43,232 bases of DNA from a virus, in the IMG/VR virus record IMGVR_UViG_3300031753_000014, positions 1 through 43,232 of that record. One strand, given 5' to 3'. The notes under the pieces were generated by a model that saw only the letters and a program-made list of their open reading frames with translations, ran no database searches and was not told the origin of the DNA. Numbering within the stretch: position 1 is the first letter of the stretch; each line of letters starts with the position of its first letter. This document shows positions 24,501 through 33,662 of this stretch, one piece after another. The position numbers were made by a program, and so were the translations under genes.

Positions 24501-27500
24501 GTGAATTGGGTGGTTTACCGGGATGGAGTACAGATTCCCCATAATGGTAATCAGTGCACCAATCTTCCGGTAGGGACCACAACTTGGGTGGATAGCGCAT
24601 CGATCTGCGGGAATTCGGTAAGGGCCAACACGGCGGGCGTTACCATGGTTGGCGCCGCTGGACTCAGTAGTCCGACCTTGACCCTGATCAACAATGGATT
24701 CACTGTGTCTCCCGATTTTCCGTCCCCACTATCAGCCAATCGTCTCTGGCACGCTCCGGACGCCACAGGTACCTTGGCCTTCATCGACCTGGCGCAAAAC
24801 TGGACAGCCACGCAGACATTTAGTAATGCGTCGCAGTTACGCTTTTTGTCCACCAACGGGACCAACTATGCAGGTTTCCAGGGCGGTGCGTCGGTCGCTA
24901 ACCTCGTATGGCTATTCCCCACTACAGACTCTTCGGGTACCCAATGCTTATCCTCGAACGGTTCGTTGCAGCTTTCTTGGTCTAACTGTTCAGGGGGCAC
25001 TGGCACGCCGGGTGGCGCGACTACGCAAGTGCAATATAACGCGGCGGGGTCATTCGGCGGCTCGACCAACCTGACGTGGGTATCCCCCAAGCTATCTATC
25101 GGCTCGGCTTCGGGCGCTACCGGGCAATTAGGATTTGTCGGCACGACCAGCGGCGTAGTCACCGCGCAAGCGCAGGACGCTGCAGGCACATGGACCTTCA
25201 AGTGGCCCACATCCGGAGGCACCAGTGGATTTCCGCTCACCACCGACGGCACAGGAGTATCCTCTTGGTCGCTACTCGGCTTGGCGGGCGGTGGAACGAA
25301 TCAAACTACATTTACCGCCAATCAACTTGTTACCGACACTTCCGGATCGTTGGCGTCGCTGGCGGGAACGCTGACAGGCACTAACCCAGTTCTGACTTTA
25401 ACCGCTGGGTCTGCGAGCGCCGTACCGCTCGCGCTAAATACCGCTTCTACTCCCACGGGGGACATCTTCGATCTGCAAGTAAACGGCACAAAAACGTCGT
25501 TCTTCGATAACGGGGCATTCCTGCACGTGCCGCAAATAACCTTCAACGCCGGCAGCAACGCCCTGGTGGTAAGCGGCACCGAAGCAACTTGCCCGATTCC
25601 TCAGGTGGGGGTAGACATCCTTTGCGTCGGCAACTCGGCAACGCATACGATTCAAGAGTTACTGAATGGCACGACAGCTAAGGATGTGGCCCTTTTCTCT
25701 AATAGCGGTCCTTCCGCGCACGGCGTTTGCCTTGTCGGGCTGGCTTTCCCACAGTTGAACTGCACCTCTGCGGGGACTCTAGGGCAAGCTTTCGTGTCTC
25801 AGGGCGGTTCTGCCGATGGCATCTTCACTACTCTTGGAGCAGTCGGCGGAGGTACAGGGAACACCACCAATACGCTGCACGGCGTAGGGATGGGCGAGGG
25901 CACGGCCGCAATGAATTTCTCCAGTGCTGGAACGGCGGGGCAGCCTTTTATCTCTGGAGGCGCGGGTGCTGATGGAGCATATGGGGCACTCAACCTCGCT
26001 GGGGGGGCAAGTATCTTCACGGGGATTCTGCCGATTAGTAACGGAGGTACAGGATCATCAACCTTGTCTGCCGCGAGCATTGTTACGGTCACTGGCGCGA
26101 TCACGCCGGGCGACTGCGTGAAGTGGAGCGCGTCAACGGTAGTGACCGACCAAGGAGCAGCTTGCGGAGGCGGCGGGGGTTCTCCTCCGTTGAACACCAT
26201 CACGGCTGCAACGGGAAGCAACACCATCAATAACGGGTCTAACCCGCAGATATGGAATTCCGCACCCGCCGGGAATTTTACCTTTCTAAAGATTGGCGAG
26301 AGTGCGGCAGGAACAGGGTCAAACAATATTCTGCTGCAAACCGAGACTCTCTCGTCCTCAACAGCGGCTCCATTCCAAGCGGATAGTAACGGAAAAGGAG
26401 TCAAGGTATCGTCCTCCGGGTTCTTGAGCTCCGTAAGCACTGGTGGGACCGACAGCAACATGCTCTATTGCGACGTCACTACCACAACAAAATGCCTGCA
26501 GTTTGTCCTTTCAGGGATCACTGCGGCGAACACTCGTAGCTGGACTATTCAGGATTCGAGCGATACGTTTTTAGGCCGCGCGACGACCGATACGTTGACC
26601 AACAAGACTTACGACACGGCCGGAACAGGCAACGTGTTCAAGATTAACGGGTCACAAGTCGTAGGGTCAGCCTTACCCAACGGAGTCGCAGCCACTACAC
26701 AGGCACAACTCGATAATTCAACCAAGGTATCGACAACGGCCTATGTTGATCTTGCCGTAAGCAACGCTGTGGCAGGGGTAAATCCTGCGATTGCGGTTCT
26801 CGCGGCTACGGCTGGCAGCAATTTAACCGGCACGTATAGCAATGGAGTTTCAGGTGTAGGCGCCACTTTTACGATCACTGCGACAGGAGCCTTTACACTC
26901 GACGGCGTGGCTATCAATACTATCGGTCAGCGAGTATTGCTCAAGGATCAAAGTTCGGCGTTTCAAAATGGGGTGTATACAGCTACCGTAGTGGGAACTA
27001 CCGGAATTTCTCCGGTGTTTACCCGCGCTCTGGACTACGACAGTTCATCCGACATCAATAGCACCGGTACTATCCCGGTGCAAAGCGGAGCGGTAAACGC
27101 CGATACATCTTGGCTCATCACCTCGACGGTCACCACCGTGGGAACCGACTCGTTAACCTACGTTCAATTCAGCCTTTCACCCACCACCTTGGTTACCGCG
27201 GCTTCTAATGCTTCCGGGGCGAATCAAATTGCCGTTTCAGCGGGTGCCAACAAAGCTGTTAATTTTGTGGGTTCCATTCCGCTTTCCTCGACTTCCGCCT
27301 TGACTACGAATTGGACCATCGACAACGCGGCGAACGTCGCAGAATGGGATTTCAGTGGCACCTCCGCATCGTCTTTCTTGATCGGGCAAGATACCGTAAC
27401 CACCAGCGGCTCGGGGAACTTCAGTTCTCCCATCCTCGACCTGTACGGAAAGTATTGGAACGGCACAACTGATTCCAAAGACCACTGGACAACACAAGAT

Positions 27501-28259
27501 ATTCTCGGAACGGGCAACGGGCCGTCTACTTCCACTTGGCAACTCACCCACAGCGGCAGCACAGCGAATTTAATAATCGCTTTCCACAATCTGCTTCAGA
27601 TGACCAACGGCGTGCAGTTGCGCGCTGGAACCTCGGGTTTAACCTGGTCGCTGGTTGGCGGGCAGGATGTAGGTAATCCCGCCGGTCAAGTCGGAAGTCT
27701 TGATGTGCGAGGGGGTAATGTTACTAGTGGTTCTTCCACCGGGAATAAAGCCGGTCACGTGTGGGTCACGGGGGGAAATAACGGCGGTACCAGCACATCC
27801 TCGCAAGCCGGAAGCGCGGAGATCGGTGCCGGACAGTCCACGGGAGCCACGCAAGGGCAACAGGGACTTTACGTCGCGTATTTATCTTACGTCAAAGGTG
27901 CCACGGTAACCCAATGGAACCTTGAGTGTTTTTCCTCCGCGATGACCGTGACCGATTGCGGGGCGAGTCCTGGAAACTGGCTAGGGGTTGCGGAGGTCGT
28001 GGGAACTAACACGATCCAAGTCGTTTCGGAAGGTTTGGTTCCCGTGAACAGCAGCAACTCAGCGACGGTTGGCCATACTTTTTGCGCGGGTTCCACGGCG
28101 GGACAGGGCACCGACAGCGGAGGAACGACCGCTTGCGCACTCGGTTCGCAGATCGGCATCGTCGCCGATGTCACCGCGTCGCGCGTTTATACCTATCCGG
28201 ACGGCACCAGCGTGACTATCTCTGCGACGCTGCCATTGATCCAAATTGCGAGGGATTGA
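21516..28259 (+). CDS. Giant signal-peptide-bearing tail fibre/spike (2247 aa)
   Basis: GTG 21516 overlaps the previous stop. Residues 1-19 are a Sec signal (MKRWLPLLLLLWALPARG, then QGG). Residues 22-140 repeat the TVTATVLDPNGAPY domain of the 767-residue protein, including PPASQWNF. Residues about 305-330 (DVRQYGVRSV) are the usual opening of a pectate-lyase-like tailspike helix. FN3-like units lie around 345-415 and 930-1030 and a 'V..G...GV.D..FDGAY' unit near 425-485; beta-helix-like sequence fills about 560-900. From about 1160 on come typical fibre repeats: QVQYNAAGSFGG, GGGTNQTTFTANQLV, SNGGTGSSTL, TLTNKTYDTAG, and QNGVYTATVVG...RALDYDSSSD. Probably the main receptor-binding fibre. 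Confidence 0.72.
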   Translation: MKRWLPLLLLLWALPARGQGGYTTVTATVLDPNGAPYVGCHGNASFVPSPTATQAPLISGSTFQTDVPIPACDSFANFTLVLVDNNQVTDGHVSPPASQWNFNIVSQDGKTGFSCQMTITGATQNISSQIQACAAPLSAQAGGGGAFVVKPVPCASTMVFTLGGVAPNTASTAFTTTLNCNVTTTSIAPPTGGTIQVGAIAQFTLTQNNVGGFTFAWPSNFVDQPTIQGNSNATTNASFWYDGTKWHAQTFPASGGGAANAAGVFGDLQRNNGSGGLAVAHINDNGTALRVTEDTQFAGPNPYIDVRQYGVRSVATVPSTTANISSGTATASLASTSTFQNGDGVIIYGAGPPSTMATPSAPTVTPSLAAGALRTTEVVSPSAGSTTYNYQIFARDFAGGLTAASTVGSTSTGLATLGRIAVTVTSETRSNNVVSVVMSAPTSLVVGAAFWLEGVSDTTFDGAYLVATVTDSTHFTFAQPYDTRVGATTSATGGTLSYYACNRLTWAPVANAWQYYIYGRTGGTLTYLGASTPLETTFDDYGSTIMGSPYVPSYVPTNPPSSAVNDPLVTTIVSGAGTTNLVLAASASNTVSGATILFDDGINILTAKNAAGTVPLYFPSGGSGSYVINSATDFTTGSPPTIWQDGPITLNETIKVQNANWFANLGGSGLQGINFGRDANQQVSVNAMPGVYAPANGASHLKNISFVNTNDQGLNWLEDDTFPGSWFENGNFTTGNPGKNADYLGIGWEGRGSSILEFDHITFNAAFSALANIGLYAPSLYERGDLSATQGAGTMFMNDIRFVHKGMVQDLSVTISGIASSIQAPYSQGGRTPLFMLQEPASPCCVGGGITINNAVMDTTNAPVIANLTNSALSLSISSILGSSSGYPSITGNKATITNGGATGTSAAVSGSYLSDTLPTVLGSGAFQYGTTAAVAAPGTAVSAGGSVTNGAHLYTVQFLDINGSYGPQSSSSTATTTTGNNTVTITRPTVPAGMVNWVVYRDGVQIPHNGNQCTNLPVGTTTWVDSASICGNSVRANTAGVTMVGAAGLSSPTLTLINNGFTVSPDFPSPLSANRLWHAPDATGTLAFIDLAQNWTATQTFSNASQLRFLSTNGTNYAGFQGGASVANLVWLFPTTDSSGTQCLSSNGSLQLSWSNCSGGTGTPGGATTQVQYNAAGSFGGSTNLTWVSPKLSIGSASGATGQLGFVGTTSGVVTAQAQDAAGTWTFKWPTSGGTSGFPLTTDGTGVSSWSLLGLAGGGTNQTTFTANQLVTDTSGSLASLAGTLTGTNPVLTLTAGSASAVPLALNTASTPTGDIFDLQVNGTKTSFFDNGAFLHVPQITFNAGSNALVVSGTEATCPIPQVGVDILCVGNSATHTIQELLNGTTAKDVALFSNSGPSAHGVCLVGLAFPQLNCTSAGTLGQAFVSQGGSADGIFTTLGAVGGGTGNTTNTLHGVGMGEGTAAMNFSSAGTAGQPFISGGAGADGAYGALNLAGGASIFTGILPISNGGTGSSTLSAASIVTVTGAITPGDCVKWSASTVVTDQGAACGGGGGSPPLNTITAATGSNTINNGSNPQIWNSAPAGNFTFLKIGESAAGTGSNNILLQTETLSSSTAAPFQADSNGKGVKVSSSGFLSSVSTGGTDSNMLYCDVTTTTKCLQFVLSGITAANTRSWTIQDSSDTFLGRATTDTLTNKTYDTAGTGNVFKINGSQVVGSALPNGVAATTQAQLDNSTKVSTTAYVDLAVSNAVAGVNPAIAVLAATAGSNLTGTYSNGVSGVGATFTITATGAFTLDGVAINTIGQRVLLKDQSSAFQNGVYTATVVGTTGISPVFTRALDYDSSSDINSTGTIPVQSGAVNADTSWLITSTVTTVGTDSLTYVQFSLSPTTLVTAASNASGANQIAVSAGANKAVNFVGSIPLSSTSALTTNWTIDNAANVAEWDFSGTSASSFLIGQDTVTTSGSGNFSSPILDLYGKYWNGTTDSKDHWTTQDILGTGNGPSTSTWQLTHSGSTANLIIAFHNLLQMTNGVQLRAGTSGLTWSLVGGQDVGNPAGQVGSLDVRGGNVTSGSSTGNKAGHVWVTGGNNGGTSTSSQAGSAEIGAGQSTGATQGQQGLYVAYLSYVKGATVTQWNLECFSSAMTVTDCGASPGNWLGVAEVVGTNTIQVVSEGLVPVNSSNSATVGHTFCAGSTAGQGTDSGGTTACALGSQIGIVADVTASRVYTYPDGTSVTISATLPLIQIARD

Positions 28260-31200
28260 GTGAGGCTGAAGCTATTCACGATTTTTGTTTTGTCTTTGCT
28301 GGGCGGCTTAGCTCGTGCGCAGACGCCGGTGACCGCCTGTGGGACACTCAGTAGCGCCAGCACCACTTACAAACTCCAGAACAACATCTCTTCCACAGGA
28401 ACCTGCATTACCCTCGGGGCTTCCAATATCACGCTAGACTTGAACGGTTTCAATATCACCTACGACTCAGGAAACAGCGCCTCGGTCTTCGGAATCACGA
28501 CGGCCAGCAATAGCGTGGTTGGCTCGCACATCACTTCCTCGGTAACCGGAGCTCCCTCGGTGGCTGGCGGCGGAATCTACACCAGCACGGTTTGCAAAAT
28601 CAATCTTCAGACCCAGGCCAATACTGCCAGTGGTTGCGACCACGCCGATCCCATCAGCGTTTTTGGAGACGTGCAAATCGACCATGTGCTTTTGGTCGAC
28701 TACGGACTAGACAACGAGGCTATCCGCACGCAGTCAGGCGGGAACATCAACATTCACGACAATCTTATCTGTCCGTACCACACGTTAAGCACGCTGAATC
28801 ACTTCGCGGTTTTTGGGGAAATAGACCTGACCAACGCGGCCGGAGGACCGGCCATCGTCAATAACAACACCATCGGCACCTCGGCCTGCCAGTCGGTAAT
28901 CGGATTCTCCAACGGCTTCGGGTACGTCTCCATCTACATCGCTCACCCCGGCACATTTTCTCCGCAACTGGAAATCACCAATAACAATATCTCTATGGCC
29001 TCAGCGGTACGCGACGGTTACGGCGTGGAAATTTTGTGCGTGACAAATAGTTCGGGAGCGGTGAACTTCGAGATTGCGAACAACACCATCAATCAGGTTA
29101 GCGCGCGCGGCATAATCGTCGACGGAGAAAACACCAACAGCCCTCCAGGTTGCGGAACCGGAACCATTCACGACAATACCATCACGGTGAAGGAGGCTGG
29201 CAACGAGGGCAATAGCGCCGGTGATTCCATCGGCATCCAAGCGCGGTTTGGGGCCAGCAACGTCCAAATCTACAACAACACGGTTACCGTCCCGGTGGGC
29301 GCAGGCCAGTGTCCAGCGCAATTCTTTACCGACAGCGGGAGTGATTGCGGGGGAATCGGCATAAAAATGATGGCTACCTCCGGGGTAGCGCAAAACCTGA
29401 CGGCCTTCAATAACACAGTGACAGCCACTTCCACCAGCGCGAGTTTCGTAGCCGCTGGTTTGTATGGAGACTTCACCGGGGAGTCTACTTCCTTTTTCAA
29501 AAACAATAATGTCTCCTCCAACTCTTCCCCTATCAGCGTAGATCCTCCGGGCGGCGGCGCGGGATTTGACGGATGCGGAAGGTTTTGGCTTTTCCAAGGC
29601 AACACCATCACGAAGCTCCCCAATCCGCAAGGCTACTTTACGTTTACGAATCTGTGGTTCTGCACCCCGACGCAGACCGGAGCTCAGGACACCACCAACA
29701 ACGTCTTCCTCGACAATACGTATAGCGGAGGAGCTTCACCGGACGACATTGGCCCGACCAACACATCCGGAACGACCTTCAGCTATTACCTGAAATGGTC
29801 TTATAACCTGACGGTTACAAACTCCGGAGTCCCTGTTTCCAATGCTTCGGTTACTGCTGTGGCGACCGGAGGCGGCAGCGAAACGGTCAGTGGAACTACC
29901 AATGCCAGCGGGCAAGTCACCTTGGTAGCCACTCAACATTTCGTCTCAGGCACCAGTTTTGCCTCGCAAACGACCACCAATTTTACGCCTCACAACCTCA
30001 CGATCGCCAAATCAGGATGCACGACGCTTAATTACACAGTCTCCCTGACCGCTACGACGAACGACACTCGCGCTTTATCGGGCAGTTGCGTCAGCATCCC
30101 TAATATTTATATCGCTCAGTCTTCGGCAGGAACAGCGGATGGTTCTTCATGCGTGAATGCCGTGGCGGCCACGTTCTTTAACACGGCAGCGAATTGGGGT
30201 GCGGCAGCTACGCAGATCGGCAGCGGGACCACCGTGCATCTGTGCGGGATCATTTCCACTACTCTGGTTAGTCCGGCCTCGCAAGGCACCGGGCTAATTA
30301 CCATCACCTTTGAACCGGGCGCCATGATGCAGCAAGCCGCTGCGCTAAATTTCTTTTCCATCACCAACAAAACGAATTCTTACCTGATTACCGGGCAGAG
30401 TCCGTGCGGCTCGCAAAACCATATTGATGTGGCCTGCACAGAGAAGATTCAGAATACCGCTAACGGGTCGCCGACCTCTTTCCCTAATTCGGTATTCGGG
30501 GTTAAGGCTATTGATTTTTCCGGCAGCACCGGTTCCCTGACCGTCCAGAACTTGGAAATAAGCAACCTTTACGTGCATACCGACCCTAACGATCAAGCCA
30601 ATTTCGACGGTGCTCACTTAGCCATCGGATTGTACGCCGACCTGATGCTGGGCAACATGACCATCCAAGACTCGGTTATGCACGACAATGCTTGGGCGGT
30701 TTCTCCTAATCCGCGGCAGGGCGCTCCAAATCCGGTTCTCACCGTCGCGCGCGTAAACTTCTACAACAACGATCACGACATCGCGCTCGGTTCGACCTGC
30801 AACCCCGCCTGCTATTCTGTGGTCATCAACGGCATCCACTCGCACGACCATCGCGCCTGGAACACCTACAGCAATCAGTTTCACCACGACGGAATACATA
30901 TCTTCGGAAGCCAGAACCAGGTTACCAGCGCGTTGCTGTACAACAGCCTGTTCGACGGTCCATGGGACCAAGACGTTACCGGGCCAATGTTCGATCAGTC
31001 GTCGATTGCCAACTTCACCGTCTTCAATAACGTGTACCGCTGCGACACAACCTGTACCGGAGATCCCATCGCGCTCTGGCAGTACGGCGGTGGCCCAAAC
31101 CACCACATGTACAACAACACCTTCCTGCAGAGCGGGGTTCCACGCACTGGCACGGTAACGGTGATAGCCGTCAATTCCGGGGGTTCCGGAGCCACTTCGG

Positions 31201-32528
31201 CATGCTCCATGACCGGAAACGCGACGTGCACGGCAACGGTGGTTGGCGGCGTGGTGACTGCGGTGACGGTGACCAACCCTGGCTCGGGCTATCAGTTCCC
31301 TCCGACTGTCACTCTTTCTGGTGGGGCAACCGCGACGGCTGGAATTGGATTCAGCAACAACAGCGGCCTTGAGCTAAACGGCAAGCCCGCAGGCTTTCTC
31401 GCCCCCAGTTCCAACGTTACTGTTATGAACACCATCGCGGACAGCACGGCACAGTGCTTCGCCTATATCGAGGTGGGATTCGCGCCCAACACCGCTACCT
31501 CCGGCCTCGATTACAACATCTGCTCGAACTACATCACCAGCGGCAACAAAGCATTCAACTGGACCTTTAACGGAGTGCAGACGACTACCGACGTCTTCGC
31601 CACTTGGCAGGGGCTTTCAGGCGAGGGTACCCACTCAAGTATGGTGGCTAGTGCCAACCTCGATCCCACCGGCAAGCCGCAAGCAGGCTCTCCCGCCATC
31701 GGCGTAGGCGCCAATCTCACTTCGTTGTGTGTAGGGGCCCTGGTGCCGCTGTGTACCGATTATGCTGGCGTCAGCCGGCCGGCGTCGGGACCTTGGACTA
31801 TCGGAGCGTTTCAAGTCAGTTCCAGCAGTCCGATAGTCGTTTTCAACCCAACCACCCTTACCTTCGCTAGCCAATTGGTAGCGGTACCGAGCTCCACGCA
31901 AGCGGTTACGCTGACCAACAACGGTCCTGGCAACGTGGTGGTTTCCTCTGTTTCGATCACCGGGACTAATGGCGGAGACTTCTCACAAACCAATACTTGC
32001 GGGACGGTGGCGCAAGGGAATACCTGCACCATCACAGTGACCTTCAATCCGACCGCAACAGGCTCGCGCACAGCCAGCGTCAGCATCACCGACAATGCTA
32101 CGGGCAGCCCGCAGTCTATTCCACTCACAGGGACGGCGGTGCTTCCGACGCTTTCTCCCGCGTCGATGGCTTTTGGCAGTCGCTTGGTGGGCAGTTCGGT
32201 TTTGTTGTCGCAGGCTGCTACGCTCACCAATCCATCATCGGTGCCATTGAGCATTTCCAGCATTACGATCCCAGGCGCGGTCGACCCGCAAGGCTTTACC
32301 GACTTCACGCAAACAAACAATTGTGGCGCGTCATTGGCAGGCGGGAACAGTTGCACGATCACGGTAACCTTCACTCCGCACGTCCTGTCTGCGATGGCGG
32401 CAACACTGACCGTGGCGCACAACGCGGGAAACAGCCCGCAGACCATGGCGTTAAGCGGAACAGGGATAGGGAACCTTTCAGGCACAGGAGCTATTTCAGG
32501 CAGCGGAAGCATCATCGTTAAACCGTAA
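28260..32528 (+). CDS. Signal-peptide-bearing beta-helix protein with C-terminal HYDIN/ASH repeats (1422 aa)
   Basis: GTG 28260 directly follows the previous stop. Signal: MRLKLFTIFVLSLLGGLARA, then QTP. Residues 30-500 are a right-handed beta-helix (ITLDLNGFNITYDSG, then many NNTI/NNTV turns as in pectate-lyase folds). About 515-600 is a carboxypeptidase-regulatory-like beta unit (VTNSGVPVSNASVTAV...GQVTLVATQ). About 612-1180 is a second beta-helix with NGIHSHDHRAW and NNTFLQSG turns and a GGSGATSAC insert. About 1190-1290 and 1295-1405 are two ASH/HYDIN-type repeats (FNPTTLTFASQLV..., LSPASMAFGSRLVG..., each with NTCTITVTF or NSCTITVTF and an L-(T/S)-GT end). The tail is Gly/Ser-rich (GAISGSGSIIVKP). 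Likely a surface or fibre protein acting on glycans. Confidence 0.7.
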   Translation: MRLKLFTIFVLSLLGGLARAQTPVTACGTLSSASTTYKLQNNISSTGTCITLGASNITLDLNGFNITYDSGNSASVFGITTASNSVVGSHITSSVTGAPSVAGGGIYTSTVCKINLQTQANTASGCDHADPISVFGDVQIDHVLLVDYGLDNEAIRTQSGGNINIHDNLICPYHTLSTLNHFAVFGEIDLTNAAGGPAIVNNNTIGTSACQSVIGFSNGFGYVSIYIAHPGTFSPQLEITNNNISMASAVRDGYGVEILCVTNSSGAVNFEIANNTINQVSARGIIVDGENTNSPPGCGTGTIHDNTITVKEAGNEGNSAGDSIGIQARFGASNVQIYNNTVTVPVGAGQCPAQFFTDSGSDCGGIGIKMMATSGVAQNLTAFNNTVTATSTSASFVAAGLYGDFTGESTSFFKNNNVSSNSSPISVDPPGGGAGFDGCGRFWLFQGNTITKLPNPQGYFTFTNLWFCTPTQTGAQDTTNNVFLDNTYSGGASPDDIGPTNTSGTTFSYYLKWSYNLTVTNSGVPVSNASVTAVATGGGSETVSGTTNASGQVTLVATQHFVSGTSFASQTTTNFTPHNLTIAKSGCTTLNYTVSLTATTNDTRALSGSCVSIPNIYIAQSSAGTADGSSCVNAVAATFFNTAANWGAAATQIGSGTTVHLCGIISTTLVSPASQGTGLITITFEPGAMMQQAAALNFFSITNKTNSYLITGQSPCGSQNHIDVACTEKIQNTANGSPTSFPNSVFGVKAIDFSGSTGSLTVQNLEISNLYVHTDPNDQANFDGAHLAIGLYADLMLGNMTIQDSVMHDNAWAVSPNPRQGAPNPVLTVARVNFYNNDHDIALGSTCNPACYSVVINGIHSHDHRAWNTYSNQFHHDGIHIFGSQNQVTSALLYNSLFDGPWDQDVTGPMFDQSSIANFTVFNNVYRCDTTCTGDPIALWQYGGGPNHHMYNNTFLQSGVPRTGTVTVIAVNSGGSGATSACSMTGNATCTATVVGGVVTAVTVTNPGSGYQFPPTVTLSGGATATAGIGFSNNSGLELNGKPAGFLAPSSNVTVMNTIADSTAQCFAYIEVGFAPNTATSGLDYNICSNYITSGNKAFNWTFNGVQTTTDVFATWQGLSGEGTHSSMVASANLDPTGKPQAGSPAIGVGANLTSLCVGALVPLCTDYAGVSRPASGPWTIGAFQVSSSSPIVVFNPTTLTFASQLVAVPSSTQAVTLTNNGPGNVVVSSVSITGTNGGDFSQTNTCGTVAQGNTCTITVTFNPTATGSRTASVSITDNATGSPQSIPLTGTAVLPTLSPASMAFGSRLVGSSVLLSQAATLTNPSSVPLSISSITIPGAVDPQGFTDFTQTNNCGASLAGGNSCTITVTFTPHVLSAMAATLTVAHNAGNSPQTMALSGTGIGNLSGTGAISGSGSIIVKP

Positions 32529-32538
32529 GGAGGACTTT

Positions 32539-32916
32539 ATGAAGAGATTTGGAGTAGGACTTTTGTTGGCTACGTATGTGGCGTTTATCTTGGCCAGCGC
32601 TTTTTTGCTCAACGAGAAAACGTTAAAGGCGCAAACGGTGGTGCCGCCGATCACCATTCAATCGACCATCCCACACACGGCCTGCCCGGTAGCGGCGACC
32701 GGGGTGACCAGCTATTGCTTCGCGTCGGACGGGCTGTGGGAATCGATCAGCGGTGCCGCCTACACGCAGTTGGGCGCAGCGGTAGCGGGGGGGGTGACCA
32801 GTTTCAACGGTCGCACAGGCGCGGTAGTTTCGGTGACCGGAGACTATTCCTTCACTCAATTGAGCAACCAACCCACCACAGTAAATTGTGGTGCAAGTGG
32901 TTGTGTCATCAAGTAG
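32539..32916 (+). CDS. Signal-anchor protein with fibre-type NGRTGAV motif (125 aa)
   Basis: ATG 32539 follows AAGGAGGA. N-terminal hydrophobic segment (VGLLLATYVAFILASAFLL) with a possible cleavage after LKA before QTV, or retained as an anchor. The C-terminal half contains GVTSFNGRTGAVVSVTGDYS, the fibre-tip motif 'NGRTGAV' found in many tail fibres, and two Cys pairs (ACPV...SYCF, NCGASGC). It looks like a small secreted cousin of the fibre ends; perhaps a fibre tip or accessory piece. Confidence 0.62.
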   Translation: MKRFGVGLLLATYVAFILASAFLLNEKTLKAQTVVPPITIQSTIPHTACPVAATGVTSYCFASDGLWESISGAAYTQLGAAVAGGVTSFNGRTGAVVSVTGDYSFTQLSNQPTTVNCGASGCVIK

Positions 32917-32949
32917 CATTTACGTCGACGGTAAGAGGAGCCTAGCCTA

Positions 32950-33240
32950 ATGAACACGATCATCGCGTTCCTGCAAGCGCACTCGACCATTGCGTCGTTG
33001 GTGGCCTACTATATCGCTATATCGTTCGTGGGTTCGCTGCCTGCGCCTCAGGCAAATTCCTCGCAGTTCTATCAATTCGTGTTCAAGTTCGCCAATACGC
33101 TGTCCGGTAACTTGTCGCGTGCCTATGCCACGAGGGTCGAAGGCTCCCCCAACTTCGCCGCCGCGGTCAATCTCGCCAATGCGCAGTCCGGCGAGACGAA
33201 GGTTGTTGTGCCCGTGCCAGCGGAGCCGCCTAAACCATGA
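32950..33240 (+). CDS. Small membrane protein (96 aa)
   Basis: ATG 32950 after AAGAGGAG. Residues 5-30 form a hydrophobic segment (IIAFLQAHSTIASLVAYYIA...), then SLPAPQANSSQFYQFVFKFANTL, a pattern recurrent in small phage proteins near lysis genes, with a polar Pro-rich C-terminus. Holin or holin-accessory roles are possible; no direct proof. Confidence 0.6.
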   Translation: MNTIIAFLQAHSTIASLVAYYIAISFVGSLPAPQANSSQFYQFVFKFANTLSGNLSRAYATRVEGSPNFAAAVNLANAQSGETKVVVPVPAEPPKP

Positions 33241-33647
33241 CTGACGAGCAACTCGCGGAGGAACGCGACCGGCGCTACGTGGAACGGTTCGAGGCCTTAG
33301 AAAAATTGGCGGAGGAACGCGACCGCCGCTACGAGGACCGTTTCACAGCCATGGACGAAAAGACCGGGCTGGCGCTTAACTCCAGCAAAGAGGCGGTGAT
33401 CAAGGCCGAAGCCGCAACAGAGAAGCGTTTTGACTCAGTGAACGAATTTCGCGGTAGTCTGAAAGACCAAGCCGCTACGTTGCTCCCACGGATCGAAGCG
33501 GAAACGAGATTCAAGGCGCTTGAGGACAAGTTGGAAGAGGTAAAAAACAACCGTCAAGCCACCGCACGGTATAGTTTGGACAAAGTTATCTCAATAGTTT
33601 CCTTACTCATCGCCGCGATTGCGGTGTTCTCAAGGTTTATACGCTAG
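33237..33647 (+). CDS. Coiled-coil protein with C-terminal membrane anchor (136 aa)
   Basis: Overlaps the previous gene (ATGA). Residues 5-33 hold a tandem repeat (LAEERDRRYVERF / LAEERDRRYEDRF). Residues 40-110 are a heptad-rich coiled coil with the widespread phage pattern KAEAATEKRFDSVNEFRGSL. Residues 114-133 are a hydrophobic tail anchor (ISIVSLLIAAIAVF). Such proteins sit beside holin/endolysin genes in many phages and may be holin regulators or membrane-docked virion proteins. Confidence 0.65.
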   Translation: MTDEQLAEERDRRYVERFEALEKLAEERDRRYEDRFTAMDEKTGLALNSSKEAVIKAEAATEKRFDSVNEFRGSLKDQAATLLPRIEAETRFKALEDKLEEVKNNRQATARYSLDKVISIVSLLIAAIAVFSRFIR

Positions 33648-33662
33648 AAACGGGGGAATAAA

